Of a stretch of 64,000 bases of DNA, positions 12,140-22,736 are shown one piece after another. The translations under genes and the position numbers were made by a program. The first letter of the stretch is position 1; every line of letters starts with the position of its first letter. A model generated the notes under the pieces. That model did not search any database and was not told the origin of the DNA. It saw only the letters and a program-made list of their open reading frames with translations. Source of the DNA: Lobosporangium transversale. Its lineage: Eukaryota > Mortierellomycota > Mortierellomycetes > Mortierellales > Mortierellaceae. The stretch is from the NCBI RefSeq assembly GCF_002105155.1, contig NW_019028981.1, positions 1,280,501-1,344,500 on the forward strand, written 5' to 3'.

Positions 12140-13070
12140 CTATTGTTGCTGCTCGCTTGATGTCTCTCCTTCTCCTGAGCTCAACATAGGTTCTTTTGGT
12201 GGCCTTGATCCCTCCACTCCTTCTCCGTCATCTGAGAACTTTCTTTTGGTGGTGCCATCATCACCTCCACCACCGGCGAAGGCATCGAATGATTTGTTAA
12301 ATTGGTCTTCAGAAAAATCTTGTGTGCCACGATTACGGACCTCTTGAAACATAATAGCATCACGTCTTGAGTATTGGGGTCAATGAGGTTTCAAATAATA
12401 TCTGCGTTTGTGGTAAGGCCAAAGGTTGGGATATTTGGGGTGTAATCGTTATCGGATACAGTGCCATAGACCAGGAGTTGTGCATCGTGTCTAAACTTGA
12501 GGGCATGCAGGACCTCATCTTTCTCATACAGCGCATACTTGTGATGGCGGCGTTGGACGAAGAACTCTTTAAATTTTACAATAGATGAGAAGATTAGAGT
12601 CCCCAGATACAGCGATACCGTTATTACCACAGGACTTGGCAATACATACATCGGCCTCACTCTGACAAGGGCAGACTGTAAAGCCATATTGCCCAAATGG
12701 CGCTAAGAGTGCCACCTTGTCGCCATCACTGAATGTGAAAAGCTATCGAAGATTCTTTTTAATGGCGGCCATATTGCTTCGAGATCCCCATTTCACTTCT
12801 TTGGACTTGGCTTCCATGTTGGTTATGAGTGTATCGAGCTTTTCGTCAGCTTTTACACGCTTAGCATATCGGTCTTCATAAGCGCGGGCTTTTTCAACGC
12901 AGCGAGACCCATCAAGGTGTATCGTCACTCTGGCAGCAGGACCAAAGATTTCTCGAATGATACTAGCCATAGCATGGCCGCAGGCAGCAAAAGGCTGATG
13001 AACTTGCCAGAAATCTGTGAGCCTCGTTCAACAGCGAATAGAGGGAATAGCATAGACAATGTTATTGTGT
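12140..13070 (-). pseudogene. XPG/FEN1-like (PIN-fold) nuclease, broken
   Basis: The reading order on the minus strand gives IHLDGSRCVEKARAYEDRY, then FGQYGFTVCPCQSEADV, VSGDSNLLIY, VSDNDYTPNIPTFG and a C-terminal FNKSFDAFAGGGG region with an acidic, Gln-rich tail. The SEAD and GDSNLL segments match the XPG internal region, where acidic residues bind metal. NDYTPNIPTFG matches the segment that follows it in flap endonucleases. The coding line is interrupted by a TGA near 13020, a TAG near 12742, and a frame change near 12560-12590. No N-terminal XPG domain is recognisable upstream. The sum fits a decayed copy of a mobile or multicopy XPG-like gene. A set of very short introns would be the only alternative, and I see no splice sites for it. 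Confidence 0.68.
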
Positions 13071-13802
13071 GGTACTGTTGTGGCTGATTATCAAGTTATC
13101 TAATTAATTTTTCTATTTCAATATTTTGTATACACAGTTAAAGAAATCTTTACTCGCCTAGAAAGCACCACAGTCAGGTCCATAGACTAGATTTTAAGAG
13201 CTAGAGAAACTCCCTTCAATAAAGTATTCAGTTTCTCCCATACGTCTTATTCTTGTTATTATCTTTTCCCCTTTTCACACCGACCATTTTGTGAGCTCGT
13301 CTATAAAGCTCCCATCTTCTCTTCTTTGCCATCCTATGGCGCTGTTTGTCGTCAAGGTTATTTGCCTTTATTTTCTCTTGATATTCCTGTTGACACTGTC
13401 GTTCCCTGATTTTGTGTCTATCTTTCTCCCCCTTAAGCAAAGATACACCTATTTAATAATATTATTTACAACAATATCAGCACAGATGTCGTTAAAGTAC
13501 TGAATCCAGTCGCTTCTAGTGGAAGTCTTTCTGACCACACCGGATCAGGCCAATATTTTATATTAGCGAGCGCATACTGTAGTGCAACCTTTCTGTGGTT
13601 TTCAGGTGCATTGAAATGAAATTAGAGAACCATAGTTACTACTGAAGTCCAACTGACGCGTTTAGAAAACATTCTAGGTACATGAAAGGAAAATGAATTG
13701 TTGCAAATCAGAAAAAATAGCATGCACCAATGAAGTCTCCTTTAAACAACACGAAAACTGCATTTTTACATGAGGAATCCGATGAGCCATTAATCGCTAG
13801 TA
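13071..13802. other. flank of the Mutator-like element, no clear gene
   Basis: A minus-strand frame at 13228-13440 encodes a Lys/Arg-rich peptide that begins at TTG, not ATG. It could be a relic exon of the adjacent broken XPG-like gene. Otherwise I see no gene. Confidence 0.35.
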
Positions 13803-13811
13803 TTTAAGTAG
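13803..13811. repeat. 9-bp target site duplication, left
   Basis: TTTAAGTAG directly abuts the left inverted end and is repeated perfectly at 15980-15988, directly abutting the right end. Confidence 0.8.
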
Positions 13812-13859
13812 GAGTGTACAGATTTTAGTATTTCAGGACTAGTATGACATACTAGTACT
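13812..13859 (+). repeat. terminal inverted repeat, left
   Basis: This end contains GATTTTAGTATTTCAG at 13821-13836, followed by a palindrome centred near 13844. It pairs with 15932-15979 read on the other strand. Confidence 0.8.
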
Positions 13860-15114
13860 AATGTTGGAGAATTTAGTGCTGATTTTTTTGTCACTCTTTA
13901 GATGCATGTCACGGGAAAGATGTCTAGCAAATCCCTTTCCACAATTGCAAAGTGTTCACAAAACCTACCTGTTGTCGAATTCTTCACACATAAACAAATT
14001 GTATATACAAACTAACTGAGGACGGTATTAACCGAACTATTTATACTTGCTATAATGATCAGAACCAAGTAAACGTCCGAACAGACCTATCCAAAAACGA
14101 GGGAGCTTGTCGCTCTCCTTCAAATATAAATGGTTTACTTAACAAAAATCTTATAATTGAGAAGGACCAACAAATAATACAAAAAACCACTTTTCTCTCC
14201 TGGTCTAAAATTAGAAATTAAGTTTGCCGCACAAAACTAATGTAAAAAAATGGACTTACAAGACTTCGACAGCTAGATTATCGCAAATAGTAAAATAGGC
14301 TATTGCTGGATGTATATCGATTATAGAAAAAATGGATGAGGTATCGGGGGATATAAGGCTTTGGTACTTACAAAGCAAGGATTTTTTGATCTTAATCCTT
14401 GAAGTATTTATGGAATTATTGCCGTTTAAAGGTTATAAAATGGTCGAAATGAGGTTCAATGTCAAGCCAAAGTGTCTGCCTTTCCCTCAAAAATACATCA
14501 AAGCGCTTTTCCACATAGTATATGATAGATACGTTACATAGCTTTGTATAGAGTCTTAGTTTTCCAAAATCCAAGCATTTTTCATAGACTTTACTTATAG
14601 CTGAAGAGAGAAATATATCATTTTTTAGGGATTTTTCGGTTTTATTCATTAAGGAACTTCGGATTCCTTTTATAAGAACACGTATGGTCCCTTAGTACAT
14701 TATATTATGCACTACATATTCTTACTTTTTGGAAAGTTTGGTCAGTTTTGGAAATATTCTGATGGCTCTGCAATATTTTGTCTAAAAGCTAGACAATTTC
14801 CGTAGAAACCTTGACTTCAAGATGCCCTAGTTCTCAAACTTTTGAATATAAACATTTTCAATTTTTACCCAAAAATACAATTTCCTGTTTTGAAAGATAT
14901 ATTTTCGGTTGCTTTATCGACTCTAGAAGTTTCAACACGTTTGGGGCCGAAATGAGGGACTTTACTATAGAGTATCTGGTTTTCTATGGATCCTGAGAAC
15001 GCGAATATGCGTATATGGAGCACTCAGGCACTTTGGGAGATGAACCCCGTAAATGCATATTAGTATTATTTCCATCCCGCCCCGAGCGCCCATTTTTTTT
15101 TGAGAGCACATGGA

Positions 15115-15245
15115 AGTGATACTAGACATTCATAAACAAAGATGCAAGTGATACTAACACAAGAGTTGACATTCATAAATAAACATGCAAGTGATACTAA
15201 CCTAAAACTTACCCGCACAAACCCCATGGAAAGTGATACTAAGAT
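15115..15245 (+). repeat. short direct repeats around AGTGATACTA
   Basis: The decamer AGTGATACTA occurs at least four times, in part inside longer units with GATGCAAGTGATACTAAC and GACATTCATAAA. The array lies just upstream of the ORF at 15286 and may hold its promoter or transposase-binding sites. Confidence 0.6.
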
Positions 15246-15285
15246 CTTCTTTCCATGATACTAAAATGTGGCTCGCACAAATCCA

Positions 15286-15747
15286 ATGCAAAATGAGGTT
15301 GAATATTTTATTGTCCTCTTTGAAAAGAGCAGAACTGAGGCGCCACATGTTGATGCCAGCCACGGAAGCTCTGAAGAGGATTCAATTGAGAGCCACGGAA
15401 GCTCTAAAGAAGATCCAAAGGTGGATTGTATTAAGCAGCCACAGAAAGCACAGCAAAACTATCCATTCAGTGTTCTCACCGACGTCGTTACCAATAAGGG
15501 AAGGTTGCCAACATGTGAGGGCTGCAATAGTCAGCTGGAGAGGCAAGCTAAAAGAATTGTAGTCAAGGTCCCAAGTAACATCAAGAAAGGGTGGTTTATT
15601 ACAAGGTCCTACCACTTTCTTCGGACTTGCCTCACTAAGCTGCCTCAAGAGCAGTACGATGTGGCCATGCGGCAACTGGGAGTGCGGGTAACACGATCAC
15701 AGCATCTGCAGAGAGTGGAACTATTGGAGAATAATAGTATTGCATAG
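15286..15747 (+). CDS. 153-aa protein with a possible zinc-binding C-terminus
   Basis: This single open frame lies inside the Mutator-like element, near its right end. The N-terminal half is acidic and Ser-rich with a small internal duplication (SHGSSEED, then SHGSSKED). The C-terminal half has LPTCEGCNSQLER, then WFITRSYHFLRTCLTKLP. The pair CxxC and HxxxxC could bind one zinc ion, loosely like PARP-type or short zinc-ribbon modules. I do not recognise the family. It may be cargo of the element or a remnant of its original gene. The in-frame GTG at 15268 was rejected in favour of the ATG. Confidence 0.5.
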   Translation: MQNEVEYFIVLFEKSRTEAPHVDASHGSSEEDSIESHGSSKEDPKVDCIKQPQKAQQNYPFSVLTDVVTNKGRLPTCEGCNSQLERQAKRIVVKVPSNIKKGWFITRSYHFLRTCLTKLPQEQYDVAMRQLGVRVTRSQHLQRVELLENNSIA

Positions 15748-15931
15748 AACAAGTAGTAGTATCACTACATATGATTTGTGCGGGCGTGTTTTTAGTACCA
15801 ATGTATCTTTAATGTGAGTGCTTAGAATCAGTGCATGCTTGATTGATTGTTTGTGGAAAAAAAATGGCATTTTTGTTATTTTGGTACGCAGTACGAGTAT
15901 GTCATACTAAATTTTCGTTATTTTAGTACGC

Positions 15932-15979
15932 AGTACTAGTATGTGATACTGGTACTGAAATACTAAAATCAATACGATC
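15932..15979 (-). repeat. terminal inverted repeat, right
   Basis: Read on the minus strand it begins GATCGTATT and continues GATTTTAGTATTTCAG, matching the left end at 13812-13859. Confidence 0.8.
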
Positions 15980-15988
15980 TTTAAGTAG
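15980..15988. repeat. 9-bp target site duplication, right
   Basis: TTTAAGTAG, identical to 13803-13811. Confidence 0.8.
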
Positions 15989-16615
15989 TGATAAAGCGTA
16001 TTTTCATGAGTAGAAGTCGGTTGAGTACAGAAAAAAAATATGTTTTTATACACTGTTATCCCTTGTAGCTCGTACAAACCTTCATAGAAAAGAGAAAAGC
16101 GCCTCCCATTTTATTATCCTAGTATTTTCATACCATTTCCTGCTCTATACCAGCCCCTCCAGTAAGTAGCATCCAAAAATGGAAACATTTTGATAAAGAT
16201 GCACTTACGGAGAGGGCTGGGAACGAGCCTAATATAAAATAGCACACTCAATTGGTCAAAGGGATATTACCATTAAAGGCCTTTTTATAGGCTTAAGGCT
16301 ATTTTCTGTGACAAATAAGCATTCACCGCATTATTACATTATTTGTACACAGCAGCTCCATCTAGGGGTTGGATCCTCCCTTGGTCACCTTGCATGCGAC
16401 CAATCATATGATCATTGAACTTGATAGCCATCCTTGAATGTGGTTCAAACTTGCTTGTGTTTGTTGCACAATTGCTATACCGCTGTTACGAGGGAACATG
16501 AATGAAATATCAGTAGTGGTAAATATGATATGTTTTGACACGTCGGCGGTATACCATATTAGTTAGCCATCAGTGATGAGGTGGAAATATAAAGACTTTA
16601 AAATGCAGTAAAAAG

Positions 16616-16631
16616 TATTTAAACAGATGCC
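16616..16631 (+). promoter_or_regulatory. shared NmrA core promoter element, gene 1
   Basis: TATTTAAACAGATGCC lies 109 nt before the ATG. The same element precedes NmrA genes 3, 5, 6, 7 and 8 with small changes. A TATA-box role is inferred. Confidence 0.65.
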
Positions 16632-16724
16632 TATGCTCATCACTTTCCTCCTCCTCCTTCAGCTTACATCATCCCTCTCAAGAAAAGAAGAACAGCCTTT
16701 ACCTCATCGTCTCTCCAAAAAAAA

Positions 16725-17669
16725 ATGAAACCATCGCCTAAAATCCTCGTCGTCTTTACAGCTACTGGCAAACAAGGAGGGTCTGTGATCAACTATGTTC
16801 TCAATCATCCAGAACTATCCAGGCAATACAAGATTCGGGCTGTGACCCGCGTCCCATCCAAACCAGCCGCGCAAGCCTTGCAGGAACGAGGAGTCGAGGT
16901 TGTCAAAGCGGATCTATTTGACAAAAAGTCGATCGACGCTGCTCTCAGTGGTGCCCATACTGTCTTTGCGAATATTGCCACCAGCTTTGATGAGAGTGTC
17001 TATCCTAAAGAAATGCTTCAAGGCAAGAATTTAGCGGATGCGGCCGTCGCCGCAGGAGTCCAGTATATCATCTATAGTACTTTACCACATACACGCGAAG
17101 TCAGCGATGGCAAACATGCTCATGCGGATGCTTTTAACGTCAAAGCCGACATTGAGGGGTACATTCGGTCTCTCCCCATCAAGAGCGCCATTTTCGCACC
17201 AAGCATGTTTTATCAAGACTTTTATCAAATGTTTTTTGTTCCTAAACGCCAAGATGACGGGACCTTTACCATATTCAGTGTTGTCTCTCCCGACAGTGGG
17301 ATTTATTGTTTTGATGTTGTTGGTGACACAGGCAAGTTTGTGGGCGCTATTCTCGCAGAACCGGACAAGTTTAAGGGTAAAACCTTGTGTGCAGGAGCAG
17401 ACTTTTGTACGCATGAGGAAATAGCAGAGATGATCAGTAAAGCGACAGGCAAGACGGTTAGGTACAAGCAAGTGTCTGTGGATGAGTTTGATCATATCAT
17501 ACCAAGCACTCATAGCAGAATTACCGCTGACGTTATGCTTTTCCTGGAGGAACACGGCTACTTTGGTCCAGAGGCGAAGGAGCGTGTCGCTTGGTCTACC
17601 AATCACATCCATGATAAGCTAACCACATTTGAAGAGTTCCTCCAGAAGAACCCTCTTCATCTGGAATGA
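16725..17669 (+). CDS. NmrA-like NAD(P)-binding protein 1 (altered glycine motif)
   Basis: This intronless gene encodes 314 aa of the NmrA-like family (HSCARG/NMRAL1 type). These proteins have an atypical short-chain dehydrogenase fold that senses NAD(P)(H) and usually lacks the catalytic Tyr-Lys pair. Paralogs begin with VVFGATGRQGGS; here it reads VVFTATGKQGGS, so the first Gly of the GxxGxxG loop (residue 12) is Thr. That could weaken dinucleotide binding. The rest, such as VVKADLFDKKSIDAAL and FVGAILAEPDKFKGKTLC, is normal for the array. From 16858 to 17774 the DNA is identical, as far as I can read, to 24723-25639 in gene 4, while the first 130 nt differ. A short A run precedes the ATG. 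Role in the cell is unknown. Confidence 0.92.
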   Translation: MKPSPKILVVFTATGKQGGSVINYVLNHPELSRQYKIRAVTRVPSKPAAQALQERGVEVVKADLFDKKSIDAALSGAHTVFANIATSFDESVYPKEMLQGKNLADAAVAAGVQYIIYSTLPHTREVSDGKHAHADAFNVKADIEGYIRSLPIKSAIFAPSMFYQDFYQMFFVPKRQDDGTFTIFSVVSPDSGIYCFDVVGDTGKFVGAILAEPDKFKGKTLCAGADFCTHEEIAEMISKATGKTVRYKQVSVDEFDHIIPSTHSRITADVMLFLEEHGYFGPEAKERVAWSTNHIHDKLTTFEEFLQKNPLHLE

Positions 17670-18681
17670 GCATTCATGAGAAAATCCATTGATGTGTGTT
17701 CAAAACAAACTTCTCAGGATACAAATAGTATAAGCGAGTTCCAGTGCTGGTGAGATTCAAGTTAAGCATAAGCCTCAGATGGTGGATACATATTTCAGAC
17801 GAGTAAAATATGCAGAGGTTCAGATAGTTTGCAAAATAAAAGCTTATTTCTATTCCTCAACTTCAACTTTCGTTGAAAAATAACACAGCATTCTTGAGTA
17901 ATCTGGGAAGTGGATTTAGATCTAACATCCTACCTTCCATTCCCTATTACCATTAACCGAGGCCCATATTTTTATATCCAAAAAGAAAAAAAAAAAAAAA
18001 AAAAAAAAGAGTCCTAAGTTTCTGCGGTTCTTTTTTTTTCTTTGACTTGGTAGCCGTTCAACATCGACCATCTGAAACAGCCAACTTCATAAAATTTCTT
18101 GGAGCTACAGATCAACACGGGGTTCGCCACCAACCACGAAGCAAGTAGAACCATATTTTCATACTACTCGACGCCATCAGAATTTTCACACTACAAAACA
18201 GAGGAAATCTATCAGTAAATGCTGATGTCGTCATTTTTTTATGTCAGCTTCGGCCTTCTCCCAAGTATAAATCCAGAAGTTTGCCAAGACAGAAGTCATT
18301 AATGTGTCCATGCAGGAGCACTATTATCTGATTTTACAGTTCTTTAAGGGCTTACAGACAATAAAAAGCCATCGTTTCTTATGTCATTGCCCTATACCAT
18401 GCGCTTATCAAATTCATCATTGATAATAAAACATATCCTGGAGCTTTGGGAACTTTTGGTTGACTTTTTCATCATACAATAAACCTTTTCTCTTAAAAGT
18501 TTGACAGCTATTTTAATTGGAACAACCGAGTAGTTTTCTAGAAGTGCTATTTATACGTGCTCCGTAGTCTCTTTCAAAATCGAAAAGAACAAAACGTCCA
18601 TACGGGATAGACATCTCTATTGGTCAGAAGAGGCTTCACCTGGCGAAGTGTCTATACTCCAATAATATTGCATCGTCTACC
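17670..18681. other. NmrA gene 1 downstream flank
   Basis: The first 105 bases match the flank of NmrA gene 4. The rest holds an A run near 17984-18008 and no recognisable gene. Confidence 0.45.
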
Positions 18682-19025
18682 CCCTAGTCTTCGATTTTTT
18701 GATTTGCGTGACCATTGTTATTCAACAATTTAATTCTTTATTCTACGGCTTTTCTAAACAAATCTCTTGTTACTGGGAAATGTCTGTCACTAAAAAGAGT
18801 GATAAGTTCAAATGGATGCAATATTATTGGAGATAAACATCGCATCAACCGAGCACTCTGGATCAATAGGAGCGTCTATTTCGTATAGACCTGAATCTCT
18901 ATACGACTTTGAACATGCCTCTGCAGAGAGAGAGCAGTAGGAGCTGCTGTGGGGGTTGGCAAATTTCGAGGTCTACACGCACCTGCCATAGGACCTTAAT
19001 GTGTATCATTCGGATCCAAAAGTGC

Positions 19026-19058
<33 letters not shown>

Positions 19059-19802
19059 GTTTTGGAGACAATCTAAGAACATAACGGAGGGTTGAACAAA
19101 TGATGGATTTAAAGAATGCATGGATCTGGTATACGTTGTCCAATTGAATCTCAGATGCATTTTAATGCCCCTTCAGACATTTTATATGTTAGTTCACTCC
19201 ATTGGATTCTGATGGAGGAATAATACATGTACATGTATATGTTTCTCACGGGCCAGGGGTTTCCATACAAGAAAACCGCATTCTTTTTTTTTTTTTTTTT
19301 TTTTTTGATAACAAGGACCCTCAGGGTCATGGGATTTATTTTCAAGAAAACCGCATTCCTTATATTCTAATACAGTTGCCTAAAATCTCAAGCGCCCGTC
19401 ATTCGAAGCAAATACGTTTAGAAGCTTTGGGTGACTTCTTGTGGGCTTTTCAACATTCAACCACCTATTCTTCTTAAATACTTGATGCATCAACTATGAT
19501 TGCCAAAACTTATTTTCAAGCGCTGAAAGCAGCTATAGACTTTTGGAGTAACCACTAAAAGCGGCTTTAGAAAGCCCAGCCTTATCGATGCACATATGGG
19601 GAAGCCCATTTGAAGGGCTAACTGTCATAAGTGAGCTTCTGCATGTGTTTTTATTACTTTTATCAATATACTTCAATACTCTCGAGTAGGTTTAAATGGA
19701 TAAAAGAATAGATGGATCTGTATGCGCCGTCTCATTCTTTCCTCGAGTAAATAATGCAAAGTGTGATGTCCACTGAATTTTCACACGACAAACCGCAGCA
19801 TG
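18682..19802. repeat. 1.12-kb direct repeat, copy B
   Basis: This copy matches 1-1121 apart from two T-run lengths. It lies between NmrA genes 1 and 2, and its right part resembles the other NmrA intergenic spacers. This context suggests copy B is in the ancestral place. Confidence 0.93.
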
Positions 19803-20407
19803 AAGGTGTACAATGCATAAATAAGGCGGAGGGGCTTTTAACAAATGCCATTTTACCAGCCCTACAATGTTATCACCAAAAGTAAATGCACTACTATGAG
19901 GGATGAAGAAAAAAACGAAGAGATAACCCCTAGGCTCAACTCAACGCCTCCCTTCTCAACACACACAAAGAAAACGCCTACGAAGTGGCCTTAGTCACCC
20001 TGCATTTGCCAATTGAATACTCCTCCAATGGATGCATTGCCATCTATTGAACGCGGAAAAATCACTGGTCCGCGAGCCTTCATCCCTGAATGTGATTCTG
20101 AACTTTTTGTATTTGTCATTGATAGGTTTATTTTCACACAATGGTACACTTGTGTTACCCACCATTGAGCTAGTTGTGTTACTAGCTTTATGCCTTACTA
20201 GTGCCGACGATACACCGTGCTGAGAAACGTCAATAGTGAAAGATGAACACTCCATTGGAGGAAAAAAATCGTGGTAACAATAGCACAGAAAATATAAATA
20301 TCTTAGTATTCATCACTTTCCTTGTCAATCCACGTCTTCAAGCTACACCATCATTAATAACAAATCTTTATAGCCTCATAACCTTTTCAAAAAAAAAAAA
20401 AAAAAAA

Positions 20408-21343
20408 ATGAAGTCAACGCCTAAAATCCTCGTCGTATTTGGAGCCACTGGTCGACAAGGAGGGTCTGTTATCAACTATGTCCTCAATCATCCAGAGCTA
20501 TCCAAGCAATTCAAGCTTAGAGCTGTGACACGCGTTCCCTCTAAGCCAGTCGCACAAGCCTTACAGCAACGAGGAGTTGAGGTCGTCAAAGGAGACCTGT
20601 ATGACAAAGAGTCACTCAAGGATGCTCTCAGAGGTGCATATACTGTCTTTGGGGCTACTTTCACGGAATATGACGACAGTCTCTATGCTAAAGAAATCAT
20701 TCAAGGCAAGAATTTAGCAGATGCAGTTGACGCCGCAGGTGTCCAATATATCATCTTTAGCACTTCGCGGCACCCAGGAGAAACCTCCAATGGCAAACAC
20801 CCTCATGTGCACGGTCTCAACGCCAAGGCCAACATCGAAAAATACATTCGCTCTCTCCCCATCAAGAGCGCCTTTTTCTTACCAAGCATCTTTTTTCAGA
20901 ACTTTTACAGCTTTTTTACTATCCCTCAGCCCCAAGGTGATGGAACCTTTACGATATTCAATGTAGTCTCTCCTCAGAGCGTATTTGAGTTTTTTGATCC
21001 TGTTGCTGACACAGGCAAATTTGTGGGTGCTATTCTCGCAGAACCGGAAAAGTTCGAAAGCAAAACCCTGTGTGCAGCAGCAACCTTTTGCTCATTTGAG
21101 GAAGTAGCAGGGATGATCAGTAAAGCAACAGGCAAGATCGTAAAGTACAAGCAGGTGCCTGTGAATGAGTTTAATCATACCATACCGGCGACTTACAGCC
21201 AATGCTTCATCCATATTATGCTTTACCTGGAGGAGTTTGGTTTTTTTGAATCAAAGGAGCATGTAGAATGGTCTACAGAAAATATTCATGACAAACTGAC
21301 CACATTTGAGGAGTTCCTCCTGAAGAACCCTCTCCATCTGTAA
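20408..21343 (+). CDS. NmrA-like NAD(P)-binding protein 2
   Basis: This intronless gene encodes 311 aa with the intact loop VVFGATGRQGGS and the family segments KGDLYDKESLKDAL and FVGAILAEPEKF. The open frame extends upstream to an ATG at 20243, but that part reads through the A run and a TATA-like sequence (AAATATAAATATC near 20290). All siblings start at the MK(S/P)xPKIL methionine, so 20408 is the likely start. About 90 bases near 20950-21040 are almost identical to gene 3, suggesting a conversion tract. Function is inferred only as NAD(P)-dependent sensing or reduction. Confidence 0.9.
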   Translation: MKSTPKILVVFGATGRQGGSVINYVLNHPELSKQFKLRAVTRVPSKPVAQALQQRGVEVVKGDLYDKESLKDALRGAYTVFGATFTEYDDSLYAKEIIQGKNLADAVDAAGVQYIIFSTSRHPGETSNGKHPHVHGLNAKANIEKYIRSLPIKSAFFLPSIFFQNFYSFFTIPQPQGDGTFTIFNVVSPQSVFEFFDPVADTGKFVGAILAEPEKFESKTLCAAATFCSFEEVAGMISKATGKIVKYKQVPVNEFNHTIPATYSQCFIHIMLYLEEFGFFESKEHVEWSTENIHDKLTTFEEFLLKNPLHL

Positions 21344-21737
21344 TGATCCATCAATGTATGAGCCCAAAATAAAAAAGTTAAAAAATATACAACGTTGTTG
21401 AATGACCCGTCTACATTCATGGCTTGGAGGAGTGCACTTCAATACATAATCATTTATTTTAAGCCTATTTCTTCCTAGAGACACCAAGAGAAGAGTGGCA
21501 GAATATTCTATCCAGTTCTGATAATTTGATCTTTGCACAGCAAGAGTAAGTTGATAGAGGAGCTTGTTACTATTCTTTAAGATCACCAGATCGATTTGCG
21601 ATTTTGTCGCTCTGAGAAAAGGCAGGATTATTAGCTGTACCATACTATCGCCTAACACTTACCGAAGAGGAACGAGTCCAATGACAGGGAAAAGATGACG
21701 CTGGTGTCCCCGTGGTGGCACGCAGCACAAAAAAATC

Positions 21738-21753
21738 TATTTAAACAGATGGC
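21738..21753 (+). promoter_or_regulatory. shared NmrA core promoter element, gene 3
   Basis: TATTTAAACAGATGGC lies only 58 nt before the ATG, closer than in the sibling genes because the leader is shorter. Confidence 0.55.
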
Positions 21754-21795
21754 AATGTCCTTAACAGCCTTTATAGCCTCGTTACAAAAAAAAAA

Positions 21796-22736
21796 ATGTC
21801 CTCATCCTCTGAGACCCTCGCCATCTTTGGAGCCACTGGTCAACAAGGAGGATCTGTTATTAACTATGTCCTCAATCATCCGGAGCTGTCCAAGCAATTC
21901 GTGATTCGAGCTGTGACTCGCAATCCCTCCAAACCAGCCGCCCAAGTCTTGCAACAGCAAGGTGTTGAGGTCGTCAAAGGAGATCTGTATGATAAAGATC
22001 GCTCAAGCATGCTCTCAGAGGTGTGCACACTATCTTTGGCCTAACTTTCACGAGTTTTGACGACAGCCTCTATGCTAAAGAAATCATTCAAGGCAAGAAT
22101 TTAGCGGACGCAGCTGTCGCCGTAGCTGTCCAGTATATCATTTTTAGCACTGTGCAGCACGCAGGTGAAGTCTCTAGTGGCAAGCATTCTCACGTCCATG
22201 CTTTCAACGCCAAGGCCAACATCGAGAAATACATTCGCTCTCTCCCCATCAAGAGCGCCTTTTTTGGGCCAAGCTTCTTCTATCAAGACTTTGCCAGCAC
22301 ATTTTTTGTCCCTCAACGCCAAGACAATGGGACCTTTACGATATTCAATGTAGTCTCTCCTCAGAGCGTATTTGAGTTTTTTGATCCTGTTGCTGACACA
22401 GGCAAATTTGTGGGTGCTATTCTTGCAGAACCGGACAAATTTGAAGGTGAAACCTTATATGCAGCAGCAACCTTTTGCTCATTTGAGGAAGCAGCAGAGA
22501 TGATCAGTAAATCGACAGGCAAGACTGTCAAGTATAAGCAGGTATCTGCTGATGAGTTTTATCAAGCCATGCCAGCTCTTAGCAGTATCAACGTTCACCT
22601 TATGCTTTTCGTGGAAGAGTTTGGTTTTTTGGGTCCAAAGGGAAAGGAGCTTGCCGAACGGTCTACCAAGAACATCCATGCGAAATTGACGACATTTGAA
22701 GAGTACCTCCAGAAGAACCCTCTCGATCTTCAGTGA
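21796..22736 (+). pseudogene. NmrA-like copy 3, frame-broken
   Basis: The first part (to about 22010) begins TLAIFGATGQQGGS, with an intact glycine loop. The second part (from about 22023) carries on the family sequence to a normal stop at 22736. Between them, near 22000-22010, one base is missing relative to gene 2. The frame is lost after LYDKD. No splice sites explain this. It is either a pseudogene of recent age or a sequencing error, since the rest is well conserved and includes FVGAILAEPDKFEGETL. Confidence 0.8.

Larger units (their letters stand above)
13812..15979. mobile_element. Mutator-like DNA element, 2168 bp, apparently non-autonomous
   Basis: The element has inverted ends of 48 nt. 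The inner 39 nt match with three mismatches and the outer 9 nt match at about five positions. Perfect 9-bp direct repeats flank it at equal distance from the inner match on both sides. A 9-bp duplication is the hallmark of the Mutator superfamily. The ends contain a near-palindrome built on ACTAGTATG and CATACTAGT. No transposase is visible inside. The only protein-like frame is the cysteine-containing ORF at 15286-15747. It is therefore probably mobilised by a transposase elsewhere. Confidence 0.78.

Noticed and set aside
13228..13440. Lys/Arg-rich minus-strand ORF as a separate gene
   Set aside because: It starts with TTG, has simple composition and shows no family. It may be a piece of the broken XPG-like gene.
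13812..15979. hAT classification for the 2.2-kb element
   Set aside because: hAT elements make 8-bp target repeats. The repeat here is 9 bp and exactly abuts the inverted ends.
20243..20407. Upstream ATG adding 55 residues to NmrA protein 2
   Set aside because: The added part reads through a TATA-like region and an A run as Lys residues. No sibling has it.
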